Notes under the pieces: model-generated
The model's input: the letters and a program-made list of their open reading frames with translations, nothing else
Told to the model about the DNA's origin: nothing
The model's database searches: none
Assembly (NCBI GenBank): GCA_029239935.1
Contig: JARBTY010000021.1
Location: 1 to 25,240, forward strand
Direction of reading: 5' to 3'
Source: Clostridia bacterium
GTDB lineage: Bacteria > Bacillota_A > Clostridia > Lachnospirales > Cellulosilyticaceae
DNA: 25,240 nucleotides
Translations under genes and position numbers: made by a program
Shown here: one piece after another, positions 8,399 through 17,158 of the stretch
Numbering within the stretch: position 1 is the first letter of the stretch
Layout of the letters: each line of letters begins with the position of its first letter

Positions 8399-9949
8399 CT
8401 ATTTAGCAGCTAACCAAGCATCTAACTGTGCTTGTTTTTCTGCAATGATGGTGTCAGCTCCAGCAGCCTTAAATGCTGCGATTGCTTCTGGAAGCATTTT
8501 TTCTGGATCTACTGTACCTGTTTCCATTGCTGGAACATATTGATCCCAAAGGTTTACACACTGTGCAATTTCTGTTTTCACTTTATCCGCATTAAATACA
8601 AATCCAAGGGTTTTTGTAGGTGTAGAAGAATCATTAAATTTCTTGAAGTTTTCCCATTTAGCTGGGTCTTCATTATCCCATAAGTAGTTAACAAATTGAT
8701 TACCAAACATCCAACCTGAACCTGGGTTGTATTTTGCATTCTCTGGACCTGCTTTAATGACGCCGTCACTGACTTTATCATAATGAACGCCTTCAATACC
8801 AAAGTTGATTAAATTATTAAGTATAGGATCAGTGTTAAAGAGTTCTAAGAACATTAAAGCTCTTTCTGGATTCTCAGAAGTTCTTGAAATAGCCTGCATA
8901 GAACCTGTTGTTTCTCTATTAGACATAACTGGAGGTGTAAGCTCTACCTGAACGAATGGATAACCCATTGCATTGCTTTCTTCTGCATCTTTTCCTGGTT
9001 TAAGTGATCTTACAGCTGCAAATACTTTACCTGCTTTTTGATCTGCAGAATAATCATCTATTGTCGCTGCATCTTCACGAATGTACCCTGCTTTATAGAA
9101 TTGATGCATTGCTTTGAAGAATTCCATAGTTTCTGGTGCTTCTAATTCATTAAATACTTTCATATCTTTTGAGTCATTCCATACAACACCTGGATATCTT
9201 TCATCACCAATTCTATCGAAATCTAATAATCTAAAAGGTGATTCTCCAATAACGGCCTCTAATGCATACATACCTGCTTCTTTTTCTTTAATCGTTTTAA
9301 AGAATGGTTCCATATCTGCAAGCGTTTTTACACCTGAGAAATCCATATTGTATTTTTCAGCAATATCTTTACGTATTACAAGACCCCATTGATGTGCTTT
9401 TTCTTTATTAGCAGGAATAGCATAATTTATCCCATCAATCTGTGAACCTGATAAGAAGTCTGCACCAATTAATTCTGCTGTTTTGGGTGCATATTTAGGT
9501 AATAAATCATTGAGTGGAACAAAAGCGCCTTTTCCTGATTGTTGTGTGTAATTATTTGCCCAGCTAGCTGTAAAGCAGATGTCAAATTTTTCTCCTGCTG
9601 ATATCATCGCCTGCATTTTATCTGGATAAGTTCCCCAGTCAAAACAGTTGAGTTTAACGGTTGCGTTAAGGTCTGTGTTCTCTGCAATATATTTATTAAC
9701 CTCTGCTTCAACTTTAGCCACATCTTCTTGCGCGCCATTCCCGATAAAGTACCAAGTCAGTTCAACTGGTTTTGATAAATCAACCTCTGGTGCTTCTGCT
9801 GCTGGTGTTTCTGCTGCTGGTGCTTCCGCTGTAGTTGCTGCATCAGCAGGCTTTACCTCAGCCTTATCACCACTACAACCTGAAAGCACCATACTCATTG
9901 CGCATACAGTACCTAAGATAGATACAAACCCCTTTTTTAATAATTTCAT
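8399..9949 (-). CDS. Sugar ABC transporter substrate-binding lipoprotein, LplA type (DUF3502 C-terminus)
   Basis: This 516-residue lipoprotein has a signal peptide ending in the lipobox LSGC (C25). A low-complexity Ala/Glu/Pro/Thr linker (about 28-56) precedes an extracellular solute-binding fold starting at PVELTWYFIGNG. The C-terminal third, from about ETTGSMQAISRTSENPERAL, matches the domain called DUF3502 in LplA-like binding proteins of Firmicutes. These deliver oligosaccharides to LplB/LplC permeases; the sugar cannot be read from sequence. It follows the lplC-type permease by 49 nt. The strong site AGGAGGAG precedes the ATG. As last and probably most expressed gene of the importer operon it has its own terminator. 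Confidence 0.92.
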   Translation of the reverse strand: MKLLKKGFVSILGTVCAMSMVLSGCSGDKAEVKPADAATTAEAPAAETPAAEAPEVDLSKPVELTWYFIGNGAQEDVAKVEAEVNKYIAENTDLNATVKLNCFDWGTYPDKMQAMISAGEKFDICFTASWANNYTQQSGKGAFVPLNDLLPKYAPKTAELIGADFLSGSQIDGINYAIPANKEKAHQWGLVIRKDIAEKYNMDFSGVKTLADMEPFFKTIKEKEAGMYALEAVIGESPFRLLDFDRIGDERYPGVVWNDSKDMKVFNELEAPETMEFFKAMHQFYKAGYIREDAATIDDYSADQKAGKVFAAVRSLKPGKDAEESNAMGYPFVQVELTPPVMSNRETTGSMQAISRTSENPERALMFLELFNTDPILNNLINFGIEGVHYDKVSDGVIKAGPENAKYNPGSGWMFGNQFVNYLWDNEDPAKWENFKKFNDSSTPTKTLGFVFNADKVKTEIAQCVNLWDQYVPAMETGTVDPEKMLPEAIAAFKAAGADTIIAEKQAQLDAWLAAK

Positions 9950-9998
9950 ACGTTCTCCTCCTAATTAAATTAGATTAAAAATATTTATATTAAACCCT

Positions 9999-10910
9999 CT
10001 ATTCTTTTGTAGCTCCCAGTGAAATCCCCTTTTCAAAGTACCGCTGAAAAAATGGATACGCAAGAATAATAGGTCCAATAGCAACAATTGCCAGAGCCAT
10101 TCTGGCTGTTTCAGATGGAATGTCTTTTAGATTAACATTTCCCCCTTTAGTAATCATGGCCAGATTGCTGATTTTTGACTGTACATTATACATCAGATAC
10201 TGTAGATTAAATAATTCTTGTTTTTCTATAAACAGAAGCGGACCATACCAGTCATTCCAGTACACTAACATACTAAACATCATAATCGTTGCAAGGGCTG
10301 GCTTTGCCAACGGCACAACTATTTTAAAGAAAATCCTAAATTCGCCCGCTCCATCAATTTGAGCTGCTTCGATAAGTGATTTTGAAACATTGGTCTTGTA
10401 AAAGGTTCGTATAATCATGACATAAAAAGCACTGAACAATGACATTAATATAAGTGCCCAAAGTGTATTTTTTAGCTTGAGTACATTGACATACACCATA
10501 TAAAGTGGCACAAGCCCTCCCGAAAATAACATGGTTACAACAATAATCACATTAAAAATACCTCTGTATTTAAAATCATCTCTTGATAACGGATAGGCAT
10601 ACATAGCCATCACTACAAGCCCTATAATACTTCCTACTACCGTTACAAATATAGAAACCCCATACGCTCTTATAATCGAGTTAATATTTTTCAGTATGTA
10701 CGTATAGGCAGATAAACTGAGTTTGGACGGCCAGATCGTATAACCACCACTTGCCAATGCTGTCTCATCGGTAAAAGATACTGCAAATACCAGTAAGAGC
10801 GGATAGATACAAGCTATAGCCAATAGTATGAAAATAATATGTAATATCACATTAGTAGTTTTAGAAATTTGTATCCCTGCTTCACTATCTACGTTTTTTA
10901 TAGCTTTCAA
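9999..10910 (-). CDS. Sugar ABC transporter permease, LplC type
   Basis: This inner-membrane permease of about 303 residues has six predicted TM helices and the binding-protein-dependent transport signature SLIEAAQIDGAGEFRIFFKI, the EAA loop that contacts the ATPase. The C-terminus YFEKGISLGATKE is typical of LplC/CUT1 permeases. The longest frame begins with GTG at 10919, but that codon is part of the ribosome binding site GGGGAGGTG. The TTG at 10910 lies 7 nt beyond it and is the likelier start. It is 14 nt from the lplB-type stop. No ATPase gene is in the operon; such CUT1 importers often share a common MsmX-type ATPase encoded elsewhere. Confidence 0.93.
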   Translation of the reverse strand: MKAIKNVDSEAGIQISKTTNVILHIIFILLAIACIYPLLLVFAVSFTDETALASGGYTIWPSKLSLSAYTYILKNINSIIRAYGVSIFVTVVGSIIGLVVMAMYAYPLSRDDFKYRGIFNVIIVVTMLFSGGLVPLYMVYVNVLKLKNTLWALILMSLFSAFYVMIIRTFYKTNVSKSLIEAAQIDGAGEFRIFFKIVVPLAKPALATIMMFSMLVYWNDWYGPLLFIEKQELFNLQYLMYNVQSKISNLAMITKGGNVNLKDIPSETARMALAIVAIGPIILAYPFFQRYFEKGISLGATKE

Positions 10911-10918
10911 TACTTTCA

Positions 10919-10923
10919 CCTCC
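10919..10923 (-). promoter_or_regulatory. Ribosome binding site that selects a TTG start for the lplC-type gene
   Basis: The core GGAGG runs straight into the GTG at 10919-10917, so that GTG cannot be an efficient start. The next in-frame start-like codon, TTG at 10910-10908, has ideal spacing. Confidence 0.6.
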
Positions 10924-10924
10924 C

Positions 10925-11902
10925 CTATATAATGGCACTCTCTTTATCATATTTTCTAACAAGTGCATTAAAAGAAAGAATAACTACCAGACCTAAAACC
11001 GCCTGATAAAATCCTGCTGCGGAAGCTAAACCTACATCCCCAGTCTGAACAAATGCACGATACACATAAGTATCAATGGTATTGGTTGCATTTTGCAACG
11101 GTCCCATATTCCTTGGCACTGAATAAAAAAGACCCATATCTGTATAAAACATTCTTCCTAACCTTATAAGGACAAGTACAATCGCCAGCGGCACTAAGCT
11201 TGGTATGGTAATATGCCATATCTGTTGAAACCTCGAAGCACCATCTACTGCGGCCGCCTCAAAGAGTTCTTTATTAACCCCTACAATGGATGCCAGATAA
11301 ACAATCGTATCATATCCTGTCCATTTCCATGTATTGACCGCGATCAAGATATAGGGCCAATACTCTGGGGAAGTATACCAAGCAATTTTTTCTTTCCCAA
11401 AAAATTCAAGTATACGGTTAATCACACCAAATTCATTGCTTAAGAGCCCCATTGCTAAATAACTGATTACTACCCATGATAAGAAGTATGGTATAAAAAA
11501 TAAGCTTTGATAAACTTTACCAGCCCTTTTATTTCTTAATTCATTAAGTGCAATAGCTATAAGTACAGGAACTATAACCCCTATAACAATAAATGCAAAG
11601 TTATAGCCTATCGTATTTCTCGTAATCGTCCATGCCGTATTAGAACCAAATAAATATTTAAAATTATCAAACCCTACCCATGCCGTACCAAATAGATTGT
11701 TGTAGTTATCCATCCTTCTAAAGGCGAATACAAGTCCAAACATCGGTAGATAATTGTTAGCTAACATAACAATTATCCCTGGCAGCAGCATCAAAAACAG
11801 CGCCTTATTTTTGATCAATTCGCTGAGTAATCCCGTTTTTCTTTTAGGTTTCACCTTTATATCAGCTGCTTGTAAATGTTCTGTTTTAGTCTCACCATTC
11901 AT
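10925..11902 (-). CDS. Sugar ABC transporter permease, LplB type
   Basis: This permease of 325 residues begins with a basic cytoplasmic tail and has about six TM helices. The EAA signature is ELFEAAAVDGASRFQQIWHI. The PRNMGPLQNATNTIDTYVY segment and the end FNALVRKYDKESAII are characteristic of LplB/YteP-like permeases that pair with LplC. It is the first gene of the importer operon, with AGGAGAGGTG before the ATG. The upstream region holds an 11-bp direct repeat that may be the target of the adjacent YesN-type regulator. Substrate class: oligosaccharide or polysaccharide breakdown product (inference). Confidence 0.93.
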   Translation of the reverse strand: MNGETKTEHLQAADIKVKPKRKTGLLSELIKNKALFLMLLPGIIVMLANNYLPMFGLVFAFRRMDNYNNLFGTAWVGFDNFKYLFGSNTAWTITRNTIGYNFAFIVIGVIVPVLIAIALNELRNKRAGKVYQSLFFIPYFLSWVVISYLAMGLLSNEFGVINRILEFFGKEKIAWYTSPEYWPYILIAVNTWKWTGYDTIVYLASIVGVNKELFEAAAVDGASRFQQIWHITIPSLVPLAIVLVLIRLGRMFYTDMGLFYSVPRNMGPLQNATNTIDTYVYRAFVQTGDVGLASAAGFYQAVLGLVVILSFNALVRKYDKESAII

Positions 11903-12006
11903 TAGCTCTCACCTCTCCTCTTTTTCATGTTATTACTTTTTAACATTTTTTGTAATAGAATATGTTGTCTGTTAGTTAACATTTATTTGCTTCACCTACC
12001 TTTAAA

Positions 12007-12036
12007 ATTTACAACAATATATTCCATTTACAGCAA
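12007..12036 (-). repeat. Direct repeat upstream of the sugar importer, candidate regulator site
   Basis: On the minus strand TTGCTGTAAAT (12036-12026) and TTGTTGTAAAT (12017-12007) repeat with one mismatch at a 19-bp period, about two helical turns. AraC-type proteins carry two helix-turn-helix units and often bind such pairs of tandem half-sites. The repeat lies 105-134 bp upstream of the lplB-type start. No strong -35 follows, as expected for an activated promoter. The assignment to the adjacent regulator is inference. Confidence 0.4.
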
Positions 12037-12081
12037 TTATTTTTTGATAGTTTTATACAAACAAGCTGTTATGTTTTTCAA

Positions 12082-12114
12082 TAAAAAAGAAGCCTATCTT
12101 AATGGCTTCTTTTT
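12082..12114 (-). terminator. Rho-independent terminator overlapping the response-regulator stop codon
   Basis: An 11-bp stem (12084-12094 with 12104-12114) with a 9-nt loop is flanked by A-runs and T-runs on both sides. On the minus strand it ends GGCTTCTTTTTTATT. The TAA stop of the regulator (12115-12113) forms the edge of the stem. It divides the sensor operon from the importer operon. Confidence 0.85.
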
Positions 12115-13735
12115 ATAATTCTCCTGACAAATACTTGTCTTTGTATTCTGTAGGGGTCATATTCACATATTTTTTGAAGATCTTAGAGAAATAATGCGGA
12201 TCTTGAATCCCTACCAGTTCTGCTACTTCATAAGTTTTATATTTCTTATCTTTAAGAAGCTCTTTTGCTTTCTCAATCCGAACTTCACTTAAATACTCTA
12301 CAAAATTTTTACCTAACTCTTTTTTAAACATTCTGCTCAAGTAATAAGTACTGACATATGTATAATCTGCCAGTTCATTAAGCGTAATGGATATGGCATA
12401 GTTATCGCAAATATATTTCATGGCATTTTGTAAAATTTGATTAATACTCTTTTTGTTATATTTATTAATACGTTTAACAATATTTCCTGCCACCTGTTCT
12501 AATAGTTCATGAAGATCTTTAATATGTGAAGCTGTTTCAATCATTTTATATAAGCTAGATATATCTTTATTAATTTCTCTTTCTACTGTTTCTAAGTTTT
12601 TTATGGAAATCCTTATATTATTAATCTCATAGATCAGATTCCAGTAAAAGGTCTTGATTTGCTCTGGTTCAATGCTTGTTTCCAAAACCTTATCTTTAAT
12701 GGCCGCTAAAATATATTTAACATTGTCTTCGTTTCCTGTCTTTATTGCTTCATAAAGACGTTTATCATACCCTTCTGAAATCCAACTATCTTCTGTTTTA
12801 TAAAACCCGTTTAAGTCTCTATAAAGAATAATAGAACTATCGCCCAGATAAAACCTATAGGACAATCCATTTTTGCATTCCATCATTTTTTCGTGGAGTT
12901 TCTCTACGCCTTTGCCTTTAGTACTAATAGCAATGGTTACGGTAAAATCAAAGCAGCTCTCTACCAACTGCTGAACGCTATTTGCTTTTTTATAAACGCT
13001 ATCTACTAATAACTCTTTATTTTCTACAGGCAAAATAACAAATGCAATCTGTTTATTGTTAAGTACAATTTTTTCCACTTTAAAAGTTTCGGCAAACATC
13101 TCCTCAACTGTATTAATAATACCAAACTGATACAGCTGCCGTTGATACGGTTCTTTCTTTTCAGATTCTTCATCTATTTCTATAATCATCATAACAAACT
13201 CATTGATATTAAGACCATATAAATCAAAACCCTCATTAATATCTTCCTCGTTAATGGTAATCTGAAAAATAATATCATATAAAAGCTTTTCTTTTAAAAG
13301 AGGGATGCTTTCTTCAAAACATCTTTTCAGTTTCTTAATCTCAAGCTGATCTTCCTTTTGGTATTTCAGCTCAATAACAGCTCTTTTTACGACCTCACAT
13401 AACTCTTCAATACTGGATGGTTTCAAAATATAATCAAATGCTCCAATTTTGATAGCCTCTTGCATATAAGTAAATTCTCTATAGCCTGATAAGATAATAA
13501 ACTTACTGTTAGGCACAATATTTTTGGCTCGCTTAATCATCGTCAACCCGTCAATTTCCGGCATGCTGATATCTACAAAAACAATATCTGGCCTGAGCTC
13601 TTCCATTTTTTCAAGTCCATCCACGCCGTCCCAAGCTTCACCGCAGACTTCGCACTGAAACTTTTTCCAATTAATAATATTGATAAGTCCTTTTCGAATA
13701 GTTGGTTCATCATCAATAATTAATACTTTAAACAT
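12113..13735 (-). CDS. Two-component response regulator, YesN type (REC plus AraC HTH)
   Basis: The 540-residue protein has an N-terminal receiver domain (about 1-120). Acidic residues D8/D9, phosphoacceptor D55 (FVDISMPEIDG), S83 and K105 (LKPSS) are all present. A long middle region (about 130-425) matches no motif I recognise. The C-terminal AraC-type DNA-binding domain (about 435-540) shows ITLNELADYTYVSTYYLSRMFKKELG and VAELVGIQDPHYFSKIFKKY. The receiver looks functional. The start has AAGGAGGG upstream and lies 11 nt after the kinase stop. By context it should activate the neighbouring importer in response to extracellular sugar (inference). Confidence 0.94.
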   Translation of the reverse strand: MFKVLIIDDEPTIRKGLINIINWKKFQCEVCGEAWDGVDGLEKMEELRPDIVFVDISMPEIDGLTMIKRAKNIVPNSKFIILSGYREFTYMQEAIKIGAFDYILKPSSIEELCEVVKRAVIELKYQKEDQLEIKKLKRCFEESIPLLKEKLLYDIIFQITINEEDINEGFDLYGLNINEFVMMIIEIDEESEKKEPYQRQLYQFGIINTVEEMFAETFKVEKIVLNNKQIAFVILPVENKELLVDSVYKKANSVQQLVESCFDFTVTIAISTKGKGVEKLHEKMMECKNGLSYRFYLGDSSIILYRDLNGFYKTEDSWISEGYDKRLYEAIKTGNEDNVKYILAAIKDKVLETSIEPEQIKTFYWNLIYEINNIRISIKNLETVEREINKDISSLYKMIETASHIKDLHELLEQVAGNIVKRINKYNKKSINQILQNAMKYICDNYAISITLNELADYTYVSTYYLSRMFKKELGKNFVEYLSEVRIEKAKELLKDKKYKTYEVAELVGIQDPHYFSKIFKKYVNMTPTEYKDKYLSGEL

Positions 13736-13746
13736 ATTTGCCCTCC

Positions 13747-15525
13747 TTAATAGTTGATAGGAATCGTCAGTTGAACTTTTGTATAGCTTTCATAAACACT
13801 TTCAATGCTTAGACCATACTGCTGTCCAAAAAACAACTTTATTCTGCCATTAACATTTTCAAGCCCTATGCCTTTTCTATGCCGCAGCAGCAAATAATCA
13901 TCATTGACTTCTTGAAATTTCTTATTTAATGCACAGACCTCTTCTTCTTCGAGCCCTTTGCCATTATCTACCACTTCAATATAGACCGTCTCATCTTTCT
14001 TCTTTATAGTTAATTTGATGATGCCTTTCTTCCTCATGCGGTCTATGCCATGATAAATCGCATTTTCAACCAAAGGCTGTAAAAGCAGTTTAGGAACTTG
14101 CCCATTTAAAAGGTCTTCATCTATATCGCTTTCATAAGTGAGTCTCTCCCCATACCGATTCTTCATAATCAAAATATAACTGTCTATATATTTTAGTTCC
14201 TGTCTCAGAGGGACCAATGGATTCCCCTTACCTATACTAGCCTCCATAATAGACCCTAAAGAGGTTACCATATCTCTTATTTCAGGAACATTATTAAGCT
14301 GTGCCATCCAGTTAATAGATTCCAGTGTATTAAAAAGAAAATGAGGATTTATCTGTGCCTGAAGCGCTTTTAATTCAGCTTCCTTTCTGGTCAATTGCTC
14401 TTTATAAACACGGTTAAGCAAGATATCTATTTCTTTTGACATCTGATTAAAACATTTACTCAAATAACCTAGTTCATCACTTCTATCTACCTGCACTTCA
14501 TAGTGAATATTCTTTTCTTTTACTCTCTTTATACCATACACTAAGCGATTGATAGGCTCAATAATATCATATGCCATAAGAATACTAAAAACTGACAAAA
14601 TCAAAATAGTACAGATGGTGATAAGAATAAACATACTTCTAAAAGCAAAAAGTTCTTCATTTAGCTTGCTTAAAGAGCTTTCCGTCGCAATAATCCAACT
14701 GCCGCTACTTGCCTTCATATATGCCAAAAGAGTATCTTTTTCTTTATCTTCAATATAATCCCATGTTTTAGAATCATTCATTTCAAAGCGGCTACTAAGC
14801 TGATCTTTCAGGTAGGGCTCTGTTCCAATAATCCAAGTGCCTTTTTCCGAGAAAATATTAATATTTTGCATAAACTCTGTAGAGAATTCACTATATACAC
14901 TTCTTAGAAAATCCCTGTTAATGCAAATGGCCATAAGGCCTATTTCATTAAAATAGTCTACGTCATAAACCATTCTAATCAAATATAGATTTTTTATATT
15001 TCCTTTTTCATCTGTATCTAAAAACCACTCTGGCTTTTGGCCCGCTTGTCTCGCTGCTTCTAGGATCTGCTCATAAGGAATATCCTCCTCAATACTGGCT
15101 CGTCCACTATTTAAATCATACGTGTAAAAAACCTTACTTTTAGAAATCAGTGCAATAGATTGAATTTCCTTTCTTGAAAGGCATACTTTTCTTAAAAGAT
15201 TATTAGCATAAACCCGTATTGTATAATAGTCAAAATCTTTTAATAATCTTTTATCCTCATTCAGTACTTCATAAATATTGGTATCGTATAAAAGATCTTC
15301 TGAAATATCTATGATATTTTTAGTAAAATCATTCATTCTTAACTCAATCATTTTTAACGTATCAATGGCATAAGTGACAGACTTTTTTTGAATAATTCTC
15401 TCCGTATTTCTATAAAGCATAACGCCCATAAAAATCAATGGAATAATAATCTGTATGGAAAATAAAAGTAAAAGTTTTTGTTTAATTGATATCCGTTTAT
15501 AAACTTTCAGGCAATAATTAAGCAT
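13747..15525 (-). CDS. Sensor histidine kinase, YesM type
   Basis: This 592-residue membrane kinase has TM1 near 19-38, an extracytoplasmic sensor region (about 40-295, probably Cache-like), TM2 near 298-319, and a HAMP segment starting IIEPINRLVYGI. The His_kinase family phosphoacceptor block is QINPHFLFNTLESINWM (H395). The C-terminal ATPase has the N-box LLLQPLVENAIYHG (N488), DNGKG (520-524) and GIGL (552-555). YesM-type kinases pair with YesN-type regulators such as the next gene. It starts 19 nt after the sugar-binding protein stop, with GGAGG before the ATG. All catalytic motifs are intact. Confidence 0.94.
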   Translation of the reverse strand: MLNYCLKVYKRISIKQKLLLLFSIQIIIPLIFMGVMLYRNTERIIQKKSVTYAIDTLKMIELRMNDFTKNIIDISEDLLYDTNIYEVLNEDKRLLKDFDYYTIRVYANNLLRKVCLSRKEIQSIALISKSKVFYTYDLNSGRASIEEDIPYEQILEAARQAGQKPEWFLDTDEKGNIKNLYLIRMVYDVDYFNEIGLMAICINRDFLRSVYSEFSTEFMQNINIFSEKGTWIIGTEPYLKDQLSSRFEMNDSKTWDYIEDKEKDTLLAYMKASSGSWIIATESSLSKLNEELFAFRSMFILITICTILILSVFSILMAYDIIEPINRLVYGIKRVKEKNIHYEVQVDRSDELGYLSKCFNQMSKEIDILLNRVYKEQLTRKEAELKALQAQINPHFLFNTLESINWMAQLNNVPEIRDMVTSLGSIMEASIGKGNPLVPLRQELKYIDSYILIMKNRYGERLTYESDIDEDLLNGQVPKLLLQPLVENAIYHGIDRMRKKGIIKLTIKKKDETVYIEVVDNGKGLEEEEVCALNKKFQEVNDDYLLLRHRKGIGLENVNGRIKLFFGQQYGLSIESVYESYTKVQLTIPINY

Positions 15526-15544
15526 AGTTTCCTCCGCAAAACGG

Positions 15545-16873
15545 TTAGTCTTTTTTAATTTTACCGCTCATCGCCTCACTCACTTGCTGATAGACTTCTT
15601 CTGGTAAAATTTTTCCTTCTAATACTTGAGGGAATTGTTTAATGATAAGATTTTCCCATATCCCCCTGTCAATAAAACTGTCCACCGGTCCCACCAATTC
15701 CTTGGCACCAGCAACTAGCTCCTCTCCCTTTCTAGACATGACCGTTGTATTGTGAAGCTCTTTAGGCAAATTAATATTGCTGATTAATCCTGATCCTTCT
15801 GAAAATAGAGCAGCTGTTTTAGGTGAGGTCAATTCCTTTAATAACAAGATGCAAGCTTCTTTTATTTCCTCATCTTCCCAAGCTTTTTGACTCATATGAA
15901 ATATCCCATTGCCGCAGCCATAAATAATAGAACTTTTGTCCGCTTTTCCACCTTCAATCATAGGAAAAGGAATGATATCAACCGTTGAATCTTCTGCCCC
16001 TAAGGCATTATCCCCAATAAACCAAGAGCCTTGCACAATCATTGCAGCTTTTTTATCAAGAAATAAATCATTACGTTTTTTATCATCCAAAAAAAAGGTT
16101 TGTTCTGGAAAAGCGCCTGCATCATAAAGCCTCTTCATATAGTTCATACCCTCTATATAACAAGATTTAATCTCTCCTTTTTCATCAAAAGGATGTTCTA
16201 CATCTGTTTTGCCCCCCAACTTCATCACAATATTTTGATAGATATAACTTCCTTCTGGTGTTGCATTATAGGCTATAGGTATAATATCATTTTCCCTAAA
16301 AATACGCACAGCCTCTAAAAGTTCATCAAAATTGGTAGGTATTTTTACACGATATGTATTAAATAAGTCTTTATTAATAAATAGTCCCTCGTAAATGATT
16401 TCTAGAGGCAAGCCATAAACCCTATCATCAACTGTTACATAATCCCAAGTTGCCTTTCTGAACTGATCATACCATTCGGGGTTTTGCTTTAATAACTCAG
16501 TTAAGTCCGCAACCTTTCCTTGTTCGACAAGTAGTCTGAAATCTGAACCAGGCCATAACCCAAAAACACTCGGGTCATTCCCACTGGCAAAATCCGTTTT
16601 TAAAACAAATAAAAAATCTTCACCTGCCATTGATTTATTAACAATATCAATCTGCGGGTAACGTTCATTAAATTCTTTCAAAATATTTTTTAAGCGCACA
16701 GACTTACTGTCATAAGCTGCCCAGCTACTGATAAATTGAATTGTAGATTTTTCTGAAATTTCATCAATAGGAGAAGTTGTAATATCTTGTTTAGTCCCCG
16801 ATAAATAATAAACAAATAAAAAAATAAAACATAAAACGATGACTGTTAATGAAACAATATATTTCTTTCCCAT
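15545..16873 (-). CDS. Membrane-anchored extracellular sugar-binding protein, probably sensory
   Basis: The 442-residue protein has the family 1 extracellular solute-binding fold. The N-terminal lobe starts STIQFISSWAAYDSKSVRLK, and the hinge contains YGLPLEIIYEGLFINKDLF. Its N-terminus is a long hydrophobic helix (about 5-24) with no lipobox: the only Cys there (C15) is inside the helix in the context VLCF. It is therefore probably an uncleaved membrane anchor. It is the first gene of a binding protein-kinase-regulator operon, not of the transporter operon. I infer that it presents sugar to the kinase sensor domain. A transporter role as an alternative LplA-like protein is possible but less likely. 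Confidence 0.85.
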   Translation of the reverse strand: MGKKYIVSLTVIVLCFIFLFVYYLSGTKQDITTSPIDEISEKSTIQFISSWAAYDSKSVRLKNILKEFNERYPQIDIVNKSMAGEDFLFVLKTDFASGNDPSVFGLWPGSDFRLLVEQGKVADLTELLKQNPEWYDQFRKATWDYVTVDDRVYGLPLEIIYEGLFINKDLFNTYRVKIPTNFDELLEAVRIFRENDIIPIAYNATPEGSYIYQNIVMKLGGKTDVEHPFDEKGEIKSCYIEGMNYMKRLYDAGAFPEQTFFLDDKKRNDLFLDKKAAMIVQGSWFIGDNALGAEDSTVDIIPFPMIEGGKADKSSIIYGCGNGIFHMSQKAWEDEEIKEACILLLKELTSPKTAALFSEGSGLISNINLPKELHNTTVMSRKGEELVAGAKELVGPVDSFIDRGIWENLIIKQFPQVLEGKILPEEVYQQVSEAMSGKIKKD

Positions 16874-17158
16874 GGCCCCATCCCTTTTAATGATTTAATT
16901 AAATTTTAAAACCCTCTCATAACTCAAGCAATAAAATCAATAAAAACCTCTCTCTCTTATCAAACACTTTTATAAAATTTTAACATATTTTCGACTTTTT
17001 GGATACTTCTAATAAATATTATTTCATTTTTCAAATTAAGCTTTATATTGACGATACCCTTAAGGTATACTCTCCCTATTTAATACTCTACAATAATGCT
17101 TTTATTTTTTAAATGCATAATTTTGCACTTTTACATGCTACAAAAAAATACTCCTTAA
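16874..17158. other. Non-coding leader and spacer upstream of the sensor operon
   Basis: This AT-rich stretch of 285 nt contains no open frame I would support. Near its start is the ribosome binding site AAGGGATGGGG of the binding-protein gene. It also holds the weak promoter and palindrome described separately. If that promoter is used, the leader is about 185 nt. I see no riboswitch I recognise in it. Confidence 0.5.
17064..17093 (-). promoter_or_regulatory. Weak candidate promoter and palindrome upstream of the sensor operon
   Basis: The -35 TTGTAG (17093-17088) and -10 TATACC (17069-17064) are 18 bp apart. The interrupted palindrome ATACCTTAAGGGTAT (17068-17054, minus strand) overlaps the -10 and could be an operator. 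Matches to consensus are only 3/6 and 4/6, so this is tentative. Confidence 0.3.

Noticed and set aside
8578..8802. 74-codon minus-strand frame inside the lplA-type gene
   Set aside because: It is an out-of-frame shadow of a gene with an intact lipoprotein reading frame.
9780..9850. Repetitive GCTGCTGGTGTT-like DNA near the lplA start
   Set aside because: It encodes the low-complexity Ala/Glu/Pro linker after the lipobox, not an independent repeat element. The binding protein at 21520-21610 has a similar linker.
11928..11946. Short inverted repeat ATGTTA/TAACAT in the lplB leader
   Set aside because: The six-base arms in AT-rich sequence are too weak to distinguish from chance.
17041..17075. 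Plus-strand MerR-like promoter (TTGACG followed by a CTTAAG-centred dyad)
   Set aside because: No -10 sits at 19-20 bp, and the next plus-strand gene is almost 1.5 kb away.
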